DNA of 64,000 nucleotides, taken from contig NC_037648.1 of assembly GCF_003254395.2 (NCBI RefSeq), positions 6,506,135-6,570,134 of the forward strand, read 5' to 3'. The notes under the pieces are model-generated. The model worked only from the letters and a program-made list of their open reading frames with translations. It was not told the origin of the DNA and did no database searches. Position numbers and translations under genes: made by a program. This DNA is from Apis mellifera. Lineage: Eukaryota > Arthropoda > Insecta > Hymenoptera > Apidae. Below, piece after piece: positions 1 to 13,410 of the stretch. Position 1 is the stretch's first letter, and every line of letters starts with the position of its first letter.

Positions 1-72
1 GTTTTTAGGCATCGAGGTACGATGAAAAAGTGTCTTCAAAATAAATTACGATTATTCCTGAATTCGTAATAC

Positions 73-84
73 CTTGAAGGCCAT
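73..84 (-). CDS. First coding exon (4 codons, Met-Ala-Phe-Lys) of a CPR cuticle gene cut by the left window edge
   Basis: On the minus strand, ATG at 84-82 opens the codons for MAFK and is followed directly by a GT donor at 72-71 (AAG then gtatta). This is the same 4-codon, phase-0 first exon as in the complete RR-2 cuticle gene at 5,706, which also begins MAFK. A TATA box and initiator sit the expected distance upstream (162-169 and ~136). The signal-peptide core and the chitin-binding domain would lie in exon 2, left of position 1, so the family call is inferred from the first exon and promoter only. Positions 1-72 are intron. The gene runs away from its neighbour at 5.7 kb, which is on the opposite strand. 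Confidence 0.6.
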
Positions 85-133
85 TGTAGCTTGCTTGATT
101 GGAAGATCTCTCAATCTGTCTGTCTGTGATGCG

Positions 134-169
134 AATGATACTACAGACGGGTGGTTTTCGGCTTTTATA
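134..169 (-). promoter_or_regulatory. Core promoter (TATA box plus initiator) of the left-edge CPR gene
   Basis: On the minus strand TATAAAAG lies at 169-162. An arthropod-type initiator TCATT lies at 138-134 with its A at 136, about 33 nt downstream. The interval to the ATG at 84 gives a short 5' UTR. The surrounding 1-440 region is clearly richer in G+C than the flanking DNA, as in the other CPR promoters here. Confidence 0.6.
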
Positions 170-439
170 CCATGCGACCAGGACCCACAGGCACGCTGAC
201 GTAACTGGGTGACGGTACCTTCGACGGTCACCCGATTTGCGGCCGCAGAGTGGCACAAAATTGAGCAAGAAATCGGACCACGCCCAATATGAACAATTCG
301 ATCGACAACGATAGCAATAGCCGTTGGACCATCATTGAACACCGTGTTTGTCGACTAGGCCACGTCCTTGCCATGAGTTACTTAATCCTTCCTTGGACTT
401 CTCTTCGAGGGAAACATGCTATCAGTTTTCTTTTCTTTA

Positions 440-3025
440 TTTTTTTTTTTTGCATTTATATTTATGTTTTATATTATATTATTATTTTTTTAATATTTAA
501 AATATATAAAAATTAAAATTGTAATTATAAATTAAAATTATACAATTGCTTGCATTTATTTTTAATTAATTTATTTATTACTTGATTATTTGTAATAATT
601 TATTTGTTAAAATATTTTTGATAAAATTAATAATGATAATAAAGAAATTATACAAATAAAATTTAAATTTTGTTAATAAAATTTTAACTTATTATTTTAA
701 TTTAAGGTTTATATATTTTAAAAATATTCACATTTCTCGAATATTTTTAAAAGAATTTGAACGAATATTATTTATTTTAAAAAACTTTTCATAAATTCAC
801 TTTTTTGAATTTTTTTGAATCTTTGAAAATTTCATTTGAAAATAAATAATTTTTTTAAAAATATACATAATATTTTTTAATTACATTTGTATTATATTAA
901 AATGTTATATTTTTAAAAATTTTTTAAAAATAAATAAAAAAATTAAATTAAATTATATGTTAATGTTATTATATATAATATATAAGTATTAATATATTCA
1001 TGGAATTCTTTATAAAATAAAATAGAGTAAATTGTTTTTTAAACTTTTTTTTCCTTTAGTTTAAAATAGATGATTTATAATGATATAAAATAATAGAAAT
1101 ATTTTATTTATTTAAATAATAATATAAACATATAGTATTCAAAAAGAAAAATAAAAAGAAAAAGATAAAATGAAAAAAATATTGAATTATTTTAATTATA
1201 GTTCATTTTTTCCTTGAACACAATAAAATTTTTAAAATTAAACTTAAAAATTTCAAATATAATGTTTTGATAATATTGAATATCTTATACTTTATAATTA
1301 TTTTAATACTTAATTTTTTTTTACGTGCTTTCAATAAATAATAAACTAAAAAGAAATATTTTTATTAAAATTAAAATATTAAAAGATATTCTTAACCATT
1401 TTATCTTAAATATTAATTAATGATATTCAATATTAAATCATCTTAAGAATATAAAATCACAATATTTATATATAATTTTTATTATCATTTATTATAAGTC
1501 ATAACATAATCTTATAATTTTAATTCATTTACAATTCATTCAAAAATTCTTTCAGAAAATCTTATCTTTGTTATAATTATAATATTAATTAATATAATGA
1601 ATATTAAATAATTTATGAAGCAATTATGAAATATCTAATAATATTACACAATATGGATGTTATGAATTTTTATCAAATATTGAATTTTTATGAAATAAAA
1701 TATTTTAATAGATTAAAAAACACGTGTTATTGTAGGATTCATTTTTATTCGAGAAATCTATTTTGAAATCATTCAACGTTGAAGAAAATGTCTCGAGTTT
1801 ATAATCATTATAACTTTCAAGACATATGTTTCACGAAAACAATATTACGTATTTATAATTTGAATGAACAAACTATTTATCGTTCGATTTATAAGTCAAA
1901 AAATTATTTTATGACCTTGAGTTCTTCCATAATTGGTAGAATCAACTGGTTTTTTCATGGTATAAAAAAATAAAAGGAAGACGAAACTGCACACGATGAT
2001 GTAAGAAGTTGACGTAAGACTGATCAGATTTTGCCCAATTAATATGCAAACAAATTTTTATTATATTAATTTATTAGATTGAATTCTTCTAATTCTATTA
2101 GATTGAAGCATACCTTGTTTTTATTCCTCTTTTTTAATAACACAAACTGGTAATGTAAATGCTATAATTAATTTTCTAATTTTCTATATTTTTTTTTCGT
2201 CTAAATATTTACTCACATTGATAGGAAATAATTCAAATGTATTATAATATCATGTTTCATATATTTGATCGAAAAAAAGAATATTTTTTTCCATAAAAAT
2301 AGATATTCAAAAATTATCATAAATTTTTGTTCGTAATACATTATTGTTAATTTAATAATATAAAAAGTGTATAAAATAACTTGTGTATAATAAAATTTAT
2401 TTACATAAAAAATAATATTAATAATATTATTATGTAATATTATTATGTAATATATTATATTAATAATAATACATGGTGAAAAATAAAATGAAATTTATTG
2501 ATATGAATTTTAGGATAAAATTAATATTGCAAGTAGATTTTTATATTTATAACATAAGATTATTTTTTAAATTTTTTATTGATTCTTTAAATGGAATGAA
2601 TATTTTCTTAATTTGTTTGAAAATAATTGATGTTAACAAAAAATATTACAAATAAATCAAAATTAATTATTCATAATTATCAAAATTACAAATAATATCT
2701 AATTGTAACATAATCTCTATTTTATCATTAATTTTATTAAGAAAAGAATAAAAAAATAAATCAAATTTAAATAAAAAAGTGAAACAAATATTTACGTGCA
2801 CATTACTTTAAAATTTATTTATAAGATTATTGAAAAATTCATTTTGAAAAAAAATTGAATAATATTTAATATTTTAATAAAATATCTCGATTATATTAAT
2901 AAATATTTTTTATTCTTAAAACAAATTTAATATTAATAATTTATTAAATTATTAATTTATTTTTCACTAAAAAAAGAACTAATAATTCGACTAAAAAAAC
3001 TAATATTGTAACTATAGATAGTTAC

Positions 3026-3074
<49 letters not shown>

Positions 3075-5440
3075 AGATTAAAAACTTATACTTAATATAT
3101 TATTAAGAAAAACAAAAATCTTCTCTTGTTAAAAACAAAATTTTTTATTTGAAAATTATAATATAATTCAACATTTCAGGAATAAAAAATATTTATTATT
3201 TTTAAGAAAAGAAAAAAGTAAGTAGATTTCTCTTTCTTTTTTTAACAATGACAATATTAAAATTACTTTTAATCTCTTTAAAAGAAACCAAAATTCAAAT
3301 ATGTTTCACAATATTACAATGATGCCAACAATTTTCCGAAATTCACAATTAAAGAGATAAGTTTAAATAAATTCGAAAAGAAAAGAAATGGAAAAAAGTA
3401 TTAAAATTCCAATAGTCAATGCGCAACAAATACGGAAGACCTAAATACAAGTTGTGACATTGATTTCACGTAAACTACAAGACAATAGTATTTCGAGCAA
3501 GGCTTTTGCTTAAATGTAGAAATTTCAAATTTTGGATTTAAGGATAGATAGATTTTAACCAGAGACTATTCGATCTAAAATGGGCTTTGCGATTTAGATT
3601 TGCCTATTTTTTCTTTATGAAAGTGAATCATTTCTGTTCCTTAGTAACATTAGATGTGACGCAACGATCAAGATCGGGATCCAAGCCAACTTGACATATA
3701 TCACTCGAAAGTTTCGCGATCAACTGATATTCATTGATTTTATTTTTTTTTCTTCTTCCTGCTTTCATTTATTTCAATTCGCTCGAAATTCGGAGAAATT
3801 TAGAAAATCGATTTATACCCGATATCATTGAATTTCAATGAGTGTCGCTCATTGAAAACGAAAACGCTGGAATTTTCGAAATGAAATAGTAACGGTTGAG
3901 CTTTAATGCGTGAATTTGTAGATATCATAAGAAATTTATATTTAATTTATTACGATATTTTTTTGAATTAATTCAATTATAATTAATAAGATTAAAGAGA
4001 TTTATAAAATTTTTTGATAATTTTTTGATATAAATTTATATAAAGTATAATAAAAAATTTAATAGTATCAATCAATTATTTCTATTTCTAAATTGTCTCG
4101 TGTGTTGATAATATATGATATTTCATTCAGGTTCAATGGAAATTGAACCAATATTATAAATTATAGTTGAATGCATATGCTATGTGAATAGATATACATA
4201 AATATATTTTTAATAAAAAATCAATATTAATTTTGCCAAAAGCATTTTATATACTTAAAATACCCGTTTTAAAAGCACAAAAACTGTTATTGTGGCGAAT
4301 TTGATAATCTAATATTCAATTGTTGAATTACATATAACTTTAACACACATTTAATTTATATTCGAAAAATTCTACAAGATCGTTGAATCAAATAAGGTTT
4401 CTTAAAGAATTTTGCATAGTAATAATATTTTAATAGTAAATAATATTTGTTATTGTAGATGTAATAAAAACTGAAAAGTTAATTAATATTATTTTATAAA
4501 TATTATTTGTTTATTATTATTTATTTATTTTTATCATTTAATTAACATTAATTAACACTGTATGATTATTTTTTTATTAAAGAGATTATTGATTATTGAT
4601 TATAAGAGATTATTGAACATGATTATTATTATTAATTATTATTATAAACAGATTAAAGTTTTTTTTTTGTTCTATTATGAATTAATATAAAATATTATGA
4701 ATTAATATAAAATAATTATGAATAAATGATTGTTATAAATGAATTTTTTCATGATAATAAAATGTTATAATAAAATAAAATAGCTAATAAAATACAATAT
4801 AATGTTTGAATATGAAAATATATAAATATATGATTTTTAAATCAAAACAATTTTAATAAACAATAATAATATAAGAAATAATATAGAAAAATATATTAAA
4901 TAAAAATAAGTATACTAGAAAAAAATTTCAATATATGTATAAAATTTTTAGAAAATTAAGTTTTTTTAAATTAAATTATGCATCATATATGAAATTACTA
5001 ATTACATATTTGAAAAATATGTAATTAAATATTACATATTTGATAAATTTGAAATTATTTTTATGATAAATTTAAAATGTATCGCAACGATTTTTGGGAA
5101 AGCTAATTCAACTTGTTAAGTTGTAAGTGATTTTTATCACTTAAAATATTGCATAACATACAAGGATTTTTGTAATAAAATTAGTAAAAATTTTCCGAAA
5201 ATATCGTTAACATTTTTTCAATGTTAAATGTTCAATGAGAAAAGTTTTTATCGAATTATTTATTAATTATAATTTTCGATTTAATTGAATTTCTCAAAAG
5301 ATAAAATTAAAATTAGAAATTATTAAAATCTATATATCTTATATATGTCTTCATTTTAGAAGAAATTATTTTTATTGTCAAAGATAACTATTTATATAAT
5401 AATTATTATATAATAATCAATATCTTGATAATATTTTATT
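440..5440. other. AT-rich intergenic DNA between divergent CPR genes
   Basis: No convincing gene. Short ORFs here (for example 1,779-1,973 and 2,473-2,655) have AT-driven composition and no recognisable domain. More complex patches lie at about 1,730-2,040 (including TTGACGTAAG near 2,012, a CRE/C/EBP-like word) and 3,290-3,900. These may be cis-regulatory elements for the divergent cuticle genes. The rest is A/T-rich low-complexity sequence. Confidence 0.5.
3029..3069. repeat. (AT)n dinucleotide microsatellite
   Basis: Uninterrupted AT dinucleotides over about 40 bp, flanked by ordinary AT-rich sequence. Confidence 0.9.
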
Positions 5441-5630
5441 TTTAACTTATTTATGAAGAGATTATTAAATATAATTAAAAGTGAACATATGGTGCTCCAA
5501 GAATTCTCCTCCCATGTACAGGCCAAGTTCAAGTACGGTAATGCTGATGCGATCTGCTATCAAACTTTGAAAGTCTGGCAAAACCTGAAGAATTTGGTGG
5601 GGAGCATAATGGTAGCAGACCGATCGTTGG

Positions 5631-5665
5631 TATATAAAGCAGTCCGAAATAACGCATCATCAGTC
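5631..5665 (+). promoter_or_regulatory. Core promoter (TATA box plus initiator) of the plus-strand CPR gene
   Basis: TATATAAA starts at 5,631. An initiator TCAGT lies at 5,660-5,664 with its A at 5,662, 31 nt downstream. This leaves a ~44 nt 5' UTR before the ATG at 5,706. The upstream segment 5,480-5,630 is noticeably less AT-rich than the DNA before it and is the likely proximal promoter. A short ORF through it (5,453-5,680) runs across the TATA box and is not considered a gene. Confidence 0.75.
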
Positions 5666-5705
5666 GTTCAGTCGATCTAACCAAGTTAACCAAATCTTCT
5701 TAACA

Positions 5706-6646
5706 ATGGCCTTCAAGGTTGGTATACGATCGACTTATACGACAATATAGTCGATAAGCTTGATTATTTTTCCATTAGTGAAGAAACTCAAATATTTCAT
5801 CAATAAATAATACAACCAAATAATAATTAAATCACTAATTGTTTTACATATTTATTCTTCCAGTTCATCGTCTTTGCTGTCTTTGTAGCCATTGCCAACG
5901 CTGGATTCATCCCTCAACCTTTGACTTATGCTCCTGGTGTACCCTTAGCTTACTCTGCTCCGCTAGCTGCTGCCCCAGTGGCTAAAGCAGTAGTCGCCGC
6001 CCCCGTGGCTAAGGCGGTAGTAGCCAAAGCAGTCGACGCCGACTATGATCCTCATCCTCAATACAGCTATGCCTATGACGTGCACGACAGTCTGACCGGT
6101 GACGCGAAAAGCCAACAGGAAACTCGCGATGGTGATGTCGTCCAGGGCAGTTATTCCCTTATCGATGCTGATGGAACCAAACGCACCGTCGACTACACCG
6201 CTGATCCAGTTAACGGATTCAACGCAGTCGTTCGCAAAGAAGCAGCTGCTGTTGCCGTGAAAGCCGTTGCCGCAGCTCCAGTCGCCGCAACCCCGGTCGC
6301 CGCAGCACCGGTTGCCGTGAAAACCATTGCTGCGGCTCCCGTCGCCCATGCTCTTCCTCTCAGCTACGCAGCATCCGCTCCAGTGATCAGTGCGCCGATT
6401 GCCAAACTCTCCTCCGTAGCCCATACTCCTGTCGCATACGCCACCCCAGTTGCTAAGGTTGCTGCCCCAGCACTCGCTGTTGCGCACGCTGCCCCAGTCG
6501 CCTATTCCACGCACCCCGCCCCTCTCGCATACGCCACACACACAGCCCCTCTCGCATACGCTGCACACGCAGCTCCTATTGCCAAGTTGGCCGCCGCCCC
6601 AGCTCTATCCGCCCTCAGCTACGCCGCACCTGCCCACTACCTCTAA
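5706..6646 (+). CDS. Cuticular protein, CPR family, RR-2 chitin-binding type (2 exons, 264 aa)
   Basis: Secreted structural protein of the cuticle that binds chitin through the extended Rebers-Riddiford consensus. Exon 1 is 5,706-5,717 (MAFK) with donor AAG|gttggt. Exon 2 runs 5,864-6,646 after the acceptor ttcttccag and stays in frame. Joined, the N-terminus is a clear signal peptide (MAFKFIVFAVFVAIANA). The RR-2 domain spans about residues 64-130, with the aromatic motif QYSYAYDV, TGD-KSQQETRDGD, then GSYSLIDADGTKRTVDYTAD and NGFNAVV. The remaining ~130 residues are low-complexity Ala/Pro/Val repeats with AAPV and LAYA-type units, usual for hard-cuticle RR-2 proteins. G+C is far higher than the flanks, particularly at codon third positions. 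An ATTAAA at 6,740-6,745 could be the polyadenylation signal. RR-2 membership is very likely; I do not assign an individual CPR number. Confidence 0.93.
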
Positions 6647-6749
6647 AATCTCTTCTCGTCTTCTCGTCTTGTCCGTTATGCTGTCGACTCAGGCCGAATC
6701 TTTTTTATTTATTTTTTTAGCAGAATTTTTTGTAACTTGATTAAAAAAA

Positions 6750-9700
6750 ACTCGTTACAAACATAATTTTTTATTGTTCTTTTTCATTTCATTCTATTAT
6801 TTTTTACCTGATCCTTTTATTATCCTTTTTTAATTCGATATCCTCTATTTTAAATTATATATAGTTGATATATTTTTGAGGAATACATATTATATAATTT
6901 ATTAGCAAATAAGTTATATAATTACAATTCTAGTACTGTTAGAGGAAACTATTAGTAAATTAGTAGAAGAATATGTAATAGAAATTCATTAAATTTTCAT
7001 AGTACAAATTACCACAGTACAATTTCTGATTTGAATAATAAAATTTCATATTATGATAAATAATAATATCAATGATAATAGTGAAATTAATCAAAAATTT
7101 ATTAGTTTTAATAAATAGCATTTTACTAGATAATTACAAATAAATTATACTATCTCTATATATAAAATATTCTCTATATATAATCTTTATATATAAATAT
7201 TATAATATTATAATTTTTATTATTATTATACATTATATTGTTTGTTATATATACCAATTATATAGTTATTATTTTGATATCTTGAATATTTAGAGTATCA
7301 TTTTCAGTATATACTTATATTAAAGCATAGTTTAGTATTCATATACTATTATCATGTATAATTATCATATTCTCATTAGAGAAAAATAGTAACAATAAAA
7401 TAAGAAAATTTGAAGAAAGTTATATTAATATTTTTTAATTAATATTATCATTCATTATTAAATAATATCATTATTATTCATATAAAAAGATATAATGATA
7501 AAAATAGCAAAAATATCTTGAAAAAAGGCAAATTAATGTCGATCTTGCTATCTGGTTTATTTTATATAAAAAAATAATTTGCACTTGGAATGAAAAGTAA
7601 TGCGATCGCGTAACCTTGAATATAGGGTAGCGTTTCAATTTCTCGATCAGCTATTTCTGGTAGTTGTCAGAACTGACCCACTTTCTCTACTTTCATACTC
7701 TTTCTCAAACGTCAGACAATCCGCGTAACACTGTCAAATTTCTACGTTGTATCTATTTTTATTGTTTGAATTGTTGCGAAAGATCCTATTACTGAAAACT
7801 AATTCAGAGAAAACTAGCAAAAGTAATACCAAATGTTTTTTGATAACTATTTTTTGATCTTCTTTTTTCTTTCTTTCTTAATCTTTTATCAATATATTAA
7901 TATGGAAATCAGTTACATCAATTTCAGAAAACTGTATTAAATAAGTTCTGTGTTCCAGAAAAAAAATAGTATTTATTATTTAGAAAGTTATTTTTAGAAA
8001 AAATGATAATCATAAAATGATATAATAAATATTAACGTAAGAAATGGAAGAAATGGAAAAATTTGCGGTTTTATAAAATCGTATATAACGAAAAGAAACG
8101 TGATAACGAGGAAAATGTTGTTTCATGGCCATATATTTACATGATGAAGTTCATCTCGATCACAGAAAGCAAATCCATTACCAAGGGAGAAAGGCGAATA
8201 CTGAATGCTCGACCTCGATTTAAATGATTGCATAATAAAAGTGAACCAGAATGATAAAAATTTTCGGCAATGGACGAATGTATTTTGGAACCATTTAGCA
8301 ACACTTTGAGTAAATTATATTTATATTTTAGAAACAAGAAAAAAATGTAACTTGGAATTTTATCTCTTTAAATTTCAATTCAGTACTTTATGCATATTAT
8401 TTTTCTTTTGTTATTGGCTAAATTTTTTTAGATTTTTAGTTTTTAATTTTTCTAATTTTGATAATATCTTTATTTTAAATATAAATAAATATATTGGAGT
8501 CATTTAAAGTTTCTATTTGAGAAATATTTATTCATTAAATATAAAAAATAAAAATATATATTATATATTATTAGTTATTTATATTCTATTAAAATATCAA
8601 TACTTTTTAAAGCTATTTCCTAATAATAAAAAAATTAAAAGTAAATTTTTGTAATAAATTTTATAAAAGTAGATATTTGATATATTTTTTTTTCAAACGA
8701 ATAACAGATATAAAGTAAAAACAAATGAAAGTAATTTTTTAATTTTGAAATATATATAGAATAGGATTTTGAGAGATATCTAGGATAAAATCTTATGTGA
8801 AAAAATTTTTGATAAAAATTAAAGTAATTTTTTAAATAAAATTATTTTCTATTAATTTATTTTATTAATTAAATAAAAAATTATAGCAAAATTTTAAAGA
8901 AAATTGATACAAAGATTTACAAATTATCTTTTTTTAATATATGTATATATTATATATATAATATAATATATAATATATATAATATATATTTATTCTTATT
9001 ATATTATTTATTTATTTATTATTATTTATTATATTTATTATATATTTATTAGTATGTATTTCAATTTCGCTAAAACTAATTGTTTTCCAATTAATTATGT
9101 TATGTGATTATAATTTTAGATGATAATTTATGCGTATGGTTAGCCAAATGAAATTCCGATTACGTAGTTTAATTATTTCTAATGGGAAAATTATTGCGAG
9201 AAAAATAAGTAAAATGTACTCAAATAAAAGACAAATTTTGTGTAATAGATGCATCCATTTTTCATTGTCGTACTTAGAGAAACGCCTTGTAACCTTTTTA
9301 ATCCATAGAAGAAAGCCATATCCCAGTTACGATAGCACCTGCAGTTGTTTCTACTGTTTACGTGATTTGATTATCAATCACCAATTGATTGCTCGCAATG
9401 AGGTATCGGGACCGCGTGCTTTCACATTGTTTTACAATACAAATCTATCTACGAATAAATCTATCGAAAGTTACGTGTGAGATAATCTTTGGATCCGATG
9501 AAACTTTGATTCGAATTTGAATTTAATAATTTTAGTAATTTTATATTTAAATTGTAAAAAACAATCTAAAATATTTATAAACGTGAAAATTCCTTTAATA
9601 TGAAAAATGAATCACTCATAAGATTATTATTTCAATTATTTCAGTAATTTCAATCTTAATTACGATTTTTTTATGTTTTTCTTTTTCTAATTGAAATTAG

Positions 9701-10540
9701 ATCTTAATTTAAACTTTAAATATAAAAAGAATAAATCGTAATCTTTATTATTTAAATTATATTTTTTATAAAATGAATTTTAAAACAATCTTAAAAAAAA
9801 AAAGATTTTAAAAATATTATAACAACAATATATTGAAATGTAACTCATTCGGTTAGTAACTTGTAGAACTTAATTATATTTATTAATTATATTTATTAAT
9901 GATTTAAAAATATTAATATTTAATAGAATATTTTAATATTCAATAGAAATAAAATAAAAAATATATAAATACAAAATTAAAATTTATGTTAAAACATGAA
10001 ATTAAAGATTTTGACGAAAAAGTTCAATATAAACATTATATCTCTTTTCTTATTTAAATTTATTAAATTTATTAAATTTTTAATATATAATACTTTAATA
10101 TATCTTATTTTAATATAAATAATTTTCATCCTTTTTTTTTTTAATAGATAGATATCATTAATTATATCATCCGTATAATTTATTATCGTCATCATTCATC
10201 TGTTAATTAACAAATATTTGTAGATATAAAAACCATCAAAGAATCGGTGCATAAAGTTATTAAAAAATTCATGTTACTCTTGAACTTTCGCAAATGAAAC
10301 ATTTAAATTTCGCTCAGATGATGCGTCATTTCTTTTATTATGAAACTCGGTAATAGTATCAAACGGTTCTCAAGCATTTATTCAGTCATCGAGATATTTC
10401 AATCGTATCAAGGAGCATCCGATAAAATAATAATCAAACAATTTATAATCAATTAACATAATACAAGTTGTCAAAATATATTATCAAATAACAAAATATT
10501 TTCACAGTTTAATTAAAAAATCGATGAAAGGATATCAGAT
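6750..10540. other. AT-rich intergenic DNA with several more complex islands
   Basis: No supportable gene. Islands of higher complexity occur at about 7,540-7,800, 8,040-8,340, 9,120-9,490 and 10,200-10,440. A 116-codon ORF at 9,130-9,480 lacks a signal peptide, a recognisable domain or codon bias, and I treat it as chance. Such islands in a cuticle cluster are plausible enhancers, but that is inference from composition only. Confidence 0.45.
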
Positions 10541-10748
10541 TCAAATTCTGTCCGCGGGCGATCTATTGTCCATTTGGTCGAATTCTTTTTGTAACCGGTC
10601 CGGCAAAAGTAAACCGGTTTCTTGTGTAGCAAGCCACGTAATACGGGGCGCGATTACGAGGGGCCATATCGTGACATTGGGCGCGGTACTTTGACGACCG
10701 CGGCAATGGTCTTGGCTTATTTGGTGAAAGTTGAACAATATGAACAGG
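10541..10748. promoter_or_regulatory. CpG-rich island with two Grainyhead-type sites, possible enhancer or noncoding exon
   Basis: About 200 bp with many CpG dinucleotides (for example ccgcgggcg and cggggcgcg) in otherwise very AT-rich DNA. Two sites fit the Grainyhead consensus (A/T)AC(C/T)GGTT: taaccggtc around 10,592-10,600 and the perfect palindrome AAACCGGTTT at 10,611-10,620. Grainyhead is an established regulator of epidermal barrier and cuticle genes in insects, which suits the location between CPR genes. The island ends at AACAG|gtatgt (donor at 10,749), a good plus-strand splice donor, so a noncoding exon is an alternative. ORFs on both strands through it (10,541-10,738 minus, 10,622-10,951 plus) show no recognised domain. 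Confidence 0.45.
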
Positions 10749-10759
10749 TATGTAACCGA

Positions 10760-13410
10760 TTTAGTATAATCAAGACCATTCGGACCCTTTCGCTCTCGAC
10801 TAAGGGCTGCCTTATAATTTTCTCATTATTCTCTTCTCGAATTTATTTGTTATATAATATTAATATTCTATCCTCTTATTTTCTATTTACATCTTATCAT
10901 TTTTTTTTGTTCATGTATCGCATATCATATGTTATTCTTTTTACATTGTAATTTTATTCTTTGTATCGATCGATTTTATTTTTTGTCTATATTTTATTAT
11001 TCTTCAATATTGGACGATTTTATCTCGTTTATTTACATTTTTTATTCTCTCTATATTTATTCTTAATATTTTTTTAATATTTTTCTTCATGCAATTTTGT
11101 CCTTGAACTATATTTTATTATTTTTATTCTTCTTTGTCTATGTTTTTATAATTTTATATTTTATTTACGTTTTATTATTTTATTCTCTTTTTTTAAGTAT
11201 TTCGTAATTTTTTAATAAATTTGAATAATTTCATTTCTGTATTATTTTATTTATTTTTAAACAGTTTGTCATTTTATAGTGATGTGCAAAAGATTCTAAC
11301 TAAATATTTTTTTACTTTTTTTTCAAAAAGCAGAATATGGAAAAATATAATGAAAATAATGTTTATAATTAATGAATATATATATAATTTTCAAATATTA
11401 TTATTGTATATTGATATATTATATTTAACATTTAATAACATCATCATCTTTGTTACAATAATAAGAAAACACGATGACGAGGACATGGAATATAATATAA
11501 TATAATATAGTAATGCGAAATTTTACATTATTTATTTTGAACATACATTTATATTTTAATATAATATATATATATATAATTTTATTTTAATCTTAATTAT
11601 TTATTACATACAAATTTTAAATATTTTATTTTTTTTAAATGTATTCAATTTTGAAGTCAATTCTGATAATTAAAATAATTAAGATCAATTTAAAATTTTT
11701 ATTTTATTTTATTTTATTATTTTTAACTTTCATTAGCTTTAATGCATATTTATCATTGAGTTGAAATATTCTATTTTTTTCCATTTTTTTTTATATATAT
11801 ATTTTATTTTATATCTATATTTTCTTTATATATATAGAACAAACAAACTTTTATTATTTCTTTATGTATATTTTCACGATATTGTTCATTTATTTTTCTA
11901 TAAGTAAACTAATTTTTTTTAGAAAAAGAATCTTTCCATATATAATATTATCATTATCATGTGTTTTATGCTTGATATTATTTTTGACACCATCGCTATG
12001 AAAAAATTTTATATTTATTAAAAAAATTTTTTTCAATCTTCTTCTTTCAAGTTCAATATCGGTATTTTTACAGCATATTTTATTTAAATTATTTTAATTT
12101 TTTTATTAAATAAATATTTACTATTTTACTATTTTAATCTCATAATAATTAAATATAATAGAATATAATAGAATTTTAATATTTTAAACTTTTTACAAAT
12201 TTATAATCAAAATTAATAAATATATAATTTTTGCACATGTTTATTTAATAATGTTTGAATAAATATATATTACTTGCTAAAAATATAATATAATTCAAAA
12301 TTTCCATATATAAGTTTGAATTATTAATAAAGTTTCTAATATATTATATTTTTAGTAATAGAATACGATAGATAAATTTCCAAATTTTTCATCAATTTCC
12401 AATTTAATATGATATTATGATATATAATATTATTCGAATTATTAAAATATTCTTTAAAATCAAAATTTTTGAATTATATCACTTACATTGCAAATGTGCG
12501 ATATCTTAAATACATTTACTCTTTATATATATCTTAATAATATTTATTCTTTTTTTTTATTATTATTTTATATGTGTTTCTATATGAAATTGATAACAAT
12601 TTCTTGAAGTTCTGTAGAAGAAAAAAATAATTAACTGAATCCTTTTGCATTTCATTATATTTATTTAAATTATTAATATCATTAATAAATTATTAATATA
12701 ATTTGATATATTTTATAATGTTGTATATTTTATATATTTTTATTGTATTCTTTATAATGTTGTACTTACAATTAATAATAAATTTGTATATTACTGACTT
12801 TACGTAAACATTTTTCATATATAATATCTCATAATATGAAAAAAATATTATTTTTTTAGTTGTGCAAAATGTATATTGTTATGTAAAAATATTATTACAT
12901 AATATTATATAAAGACTTTAATAATTTGAAATATATATACGTACACATTAATCATATATACATTACTATATCGTTATTTCATGTCGTTATTATAATCATT
13001 ATTTTCTATAGATAATTAAAATTATAATTGAAAATTTGATTTTCAAATTATAAAATTTCATTATCATATATAAATGTCATATTCTTTATCTTTAATAATT
13101 ATTTTTTATTTATTCAAGAAAATGTACATTTATGTAATAATAAATGTACATTTGTAATAATATGTAATTATTATGTAATAAAAATTTTTATCTATATATT
13201 ATAAACATAAATATGCATATGCATATATATATATAAATGAAATTAAGTTGATTTCAAAATTTTATATTATAGATATTTACTAATAATATTATATTATTAT
13301 AAGTGTTCTTAAAATAAATAAATCAATATAATTATAATTGAATATAATATAATACTAATAGTCATTGATGCATCAGATTATCAGATATTTAATTTTTCCC
13401 ATCTATAATT
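10760..13410. other. AT-rich intergenic DNA, nothing recognised
   Basis: T-rich then A/T-mixed low-complexity sequence. An ORF at 11,221-11,505 is Asn/Ile/Phe/Tyr-rich as expected from composition and is not considered coding. Confidence 0.6.

Noticed and set aside
5..342. ORFs of 87 and 96 codons on the minus strand at the left edge
   Set aside because: They run through the TATA box and first exon of the CPR gene; one includes MAFK but reads into the intron.
5963..6568. 201-codon antisense ORF over the plus-strand CPR gene
   Set aside because: Gly/Cys/Val-rich shadow of Ala/Pro/Val codons on the other strand.
9130..9480. 116-codon plus-strand ORF with several Cys residues
   Set aside because: No recognised domain, no signal peptide, no splice context or codon bias; it lies in a probable regulatory island.
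10622..10951. 109-codon plus-strand ORF through the CpG island
   Set aside because: It crosses a good splice donor into T-rich intergenic sequence and the C-terminal half is composition-driven; no domain.
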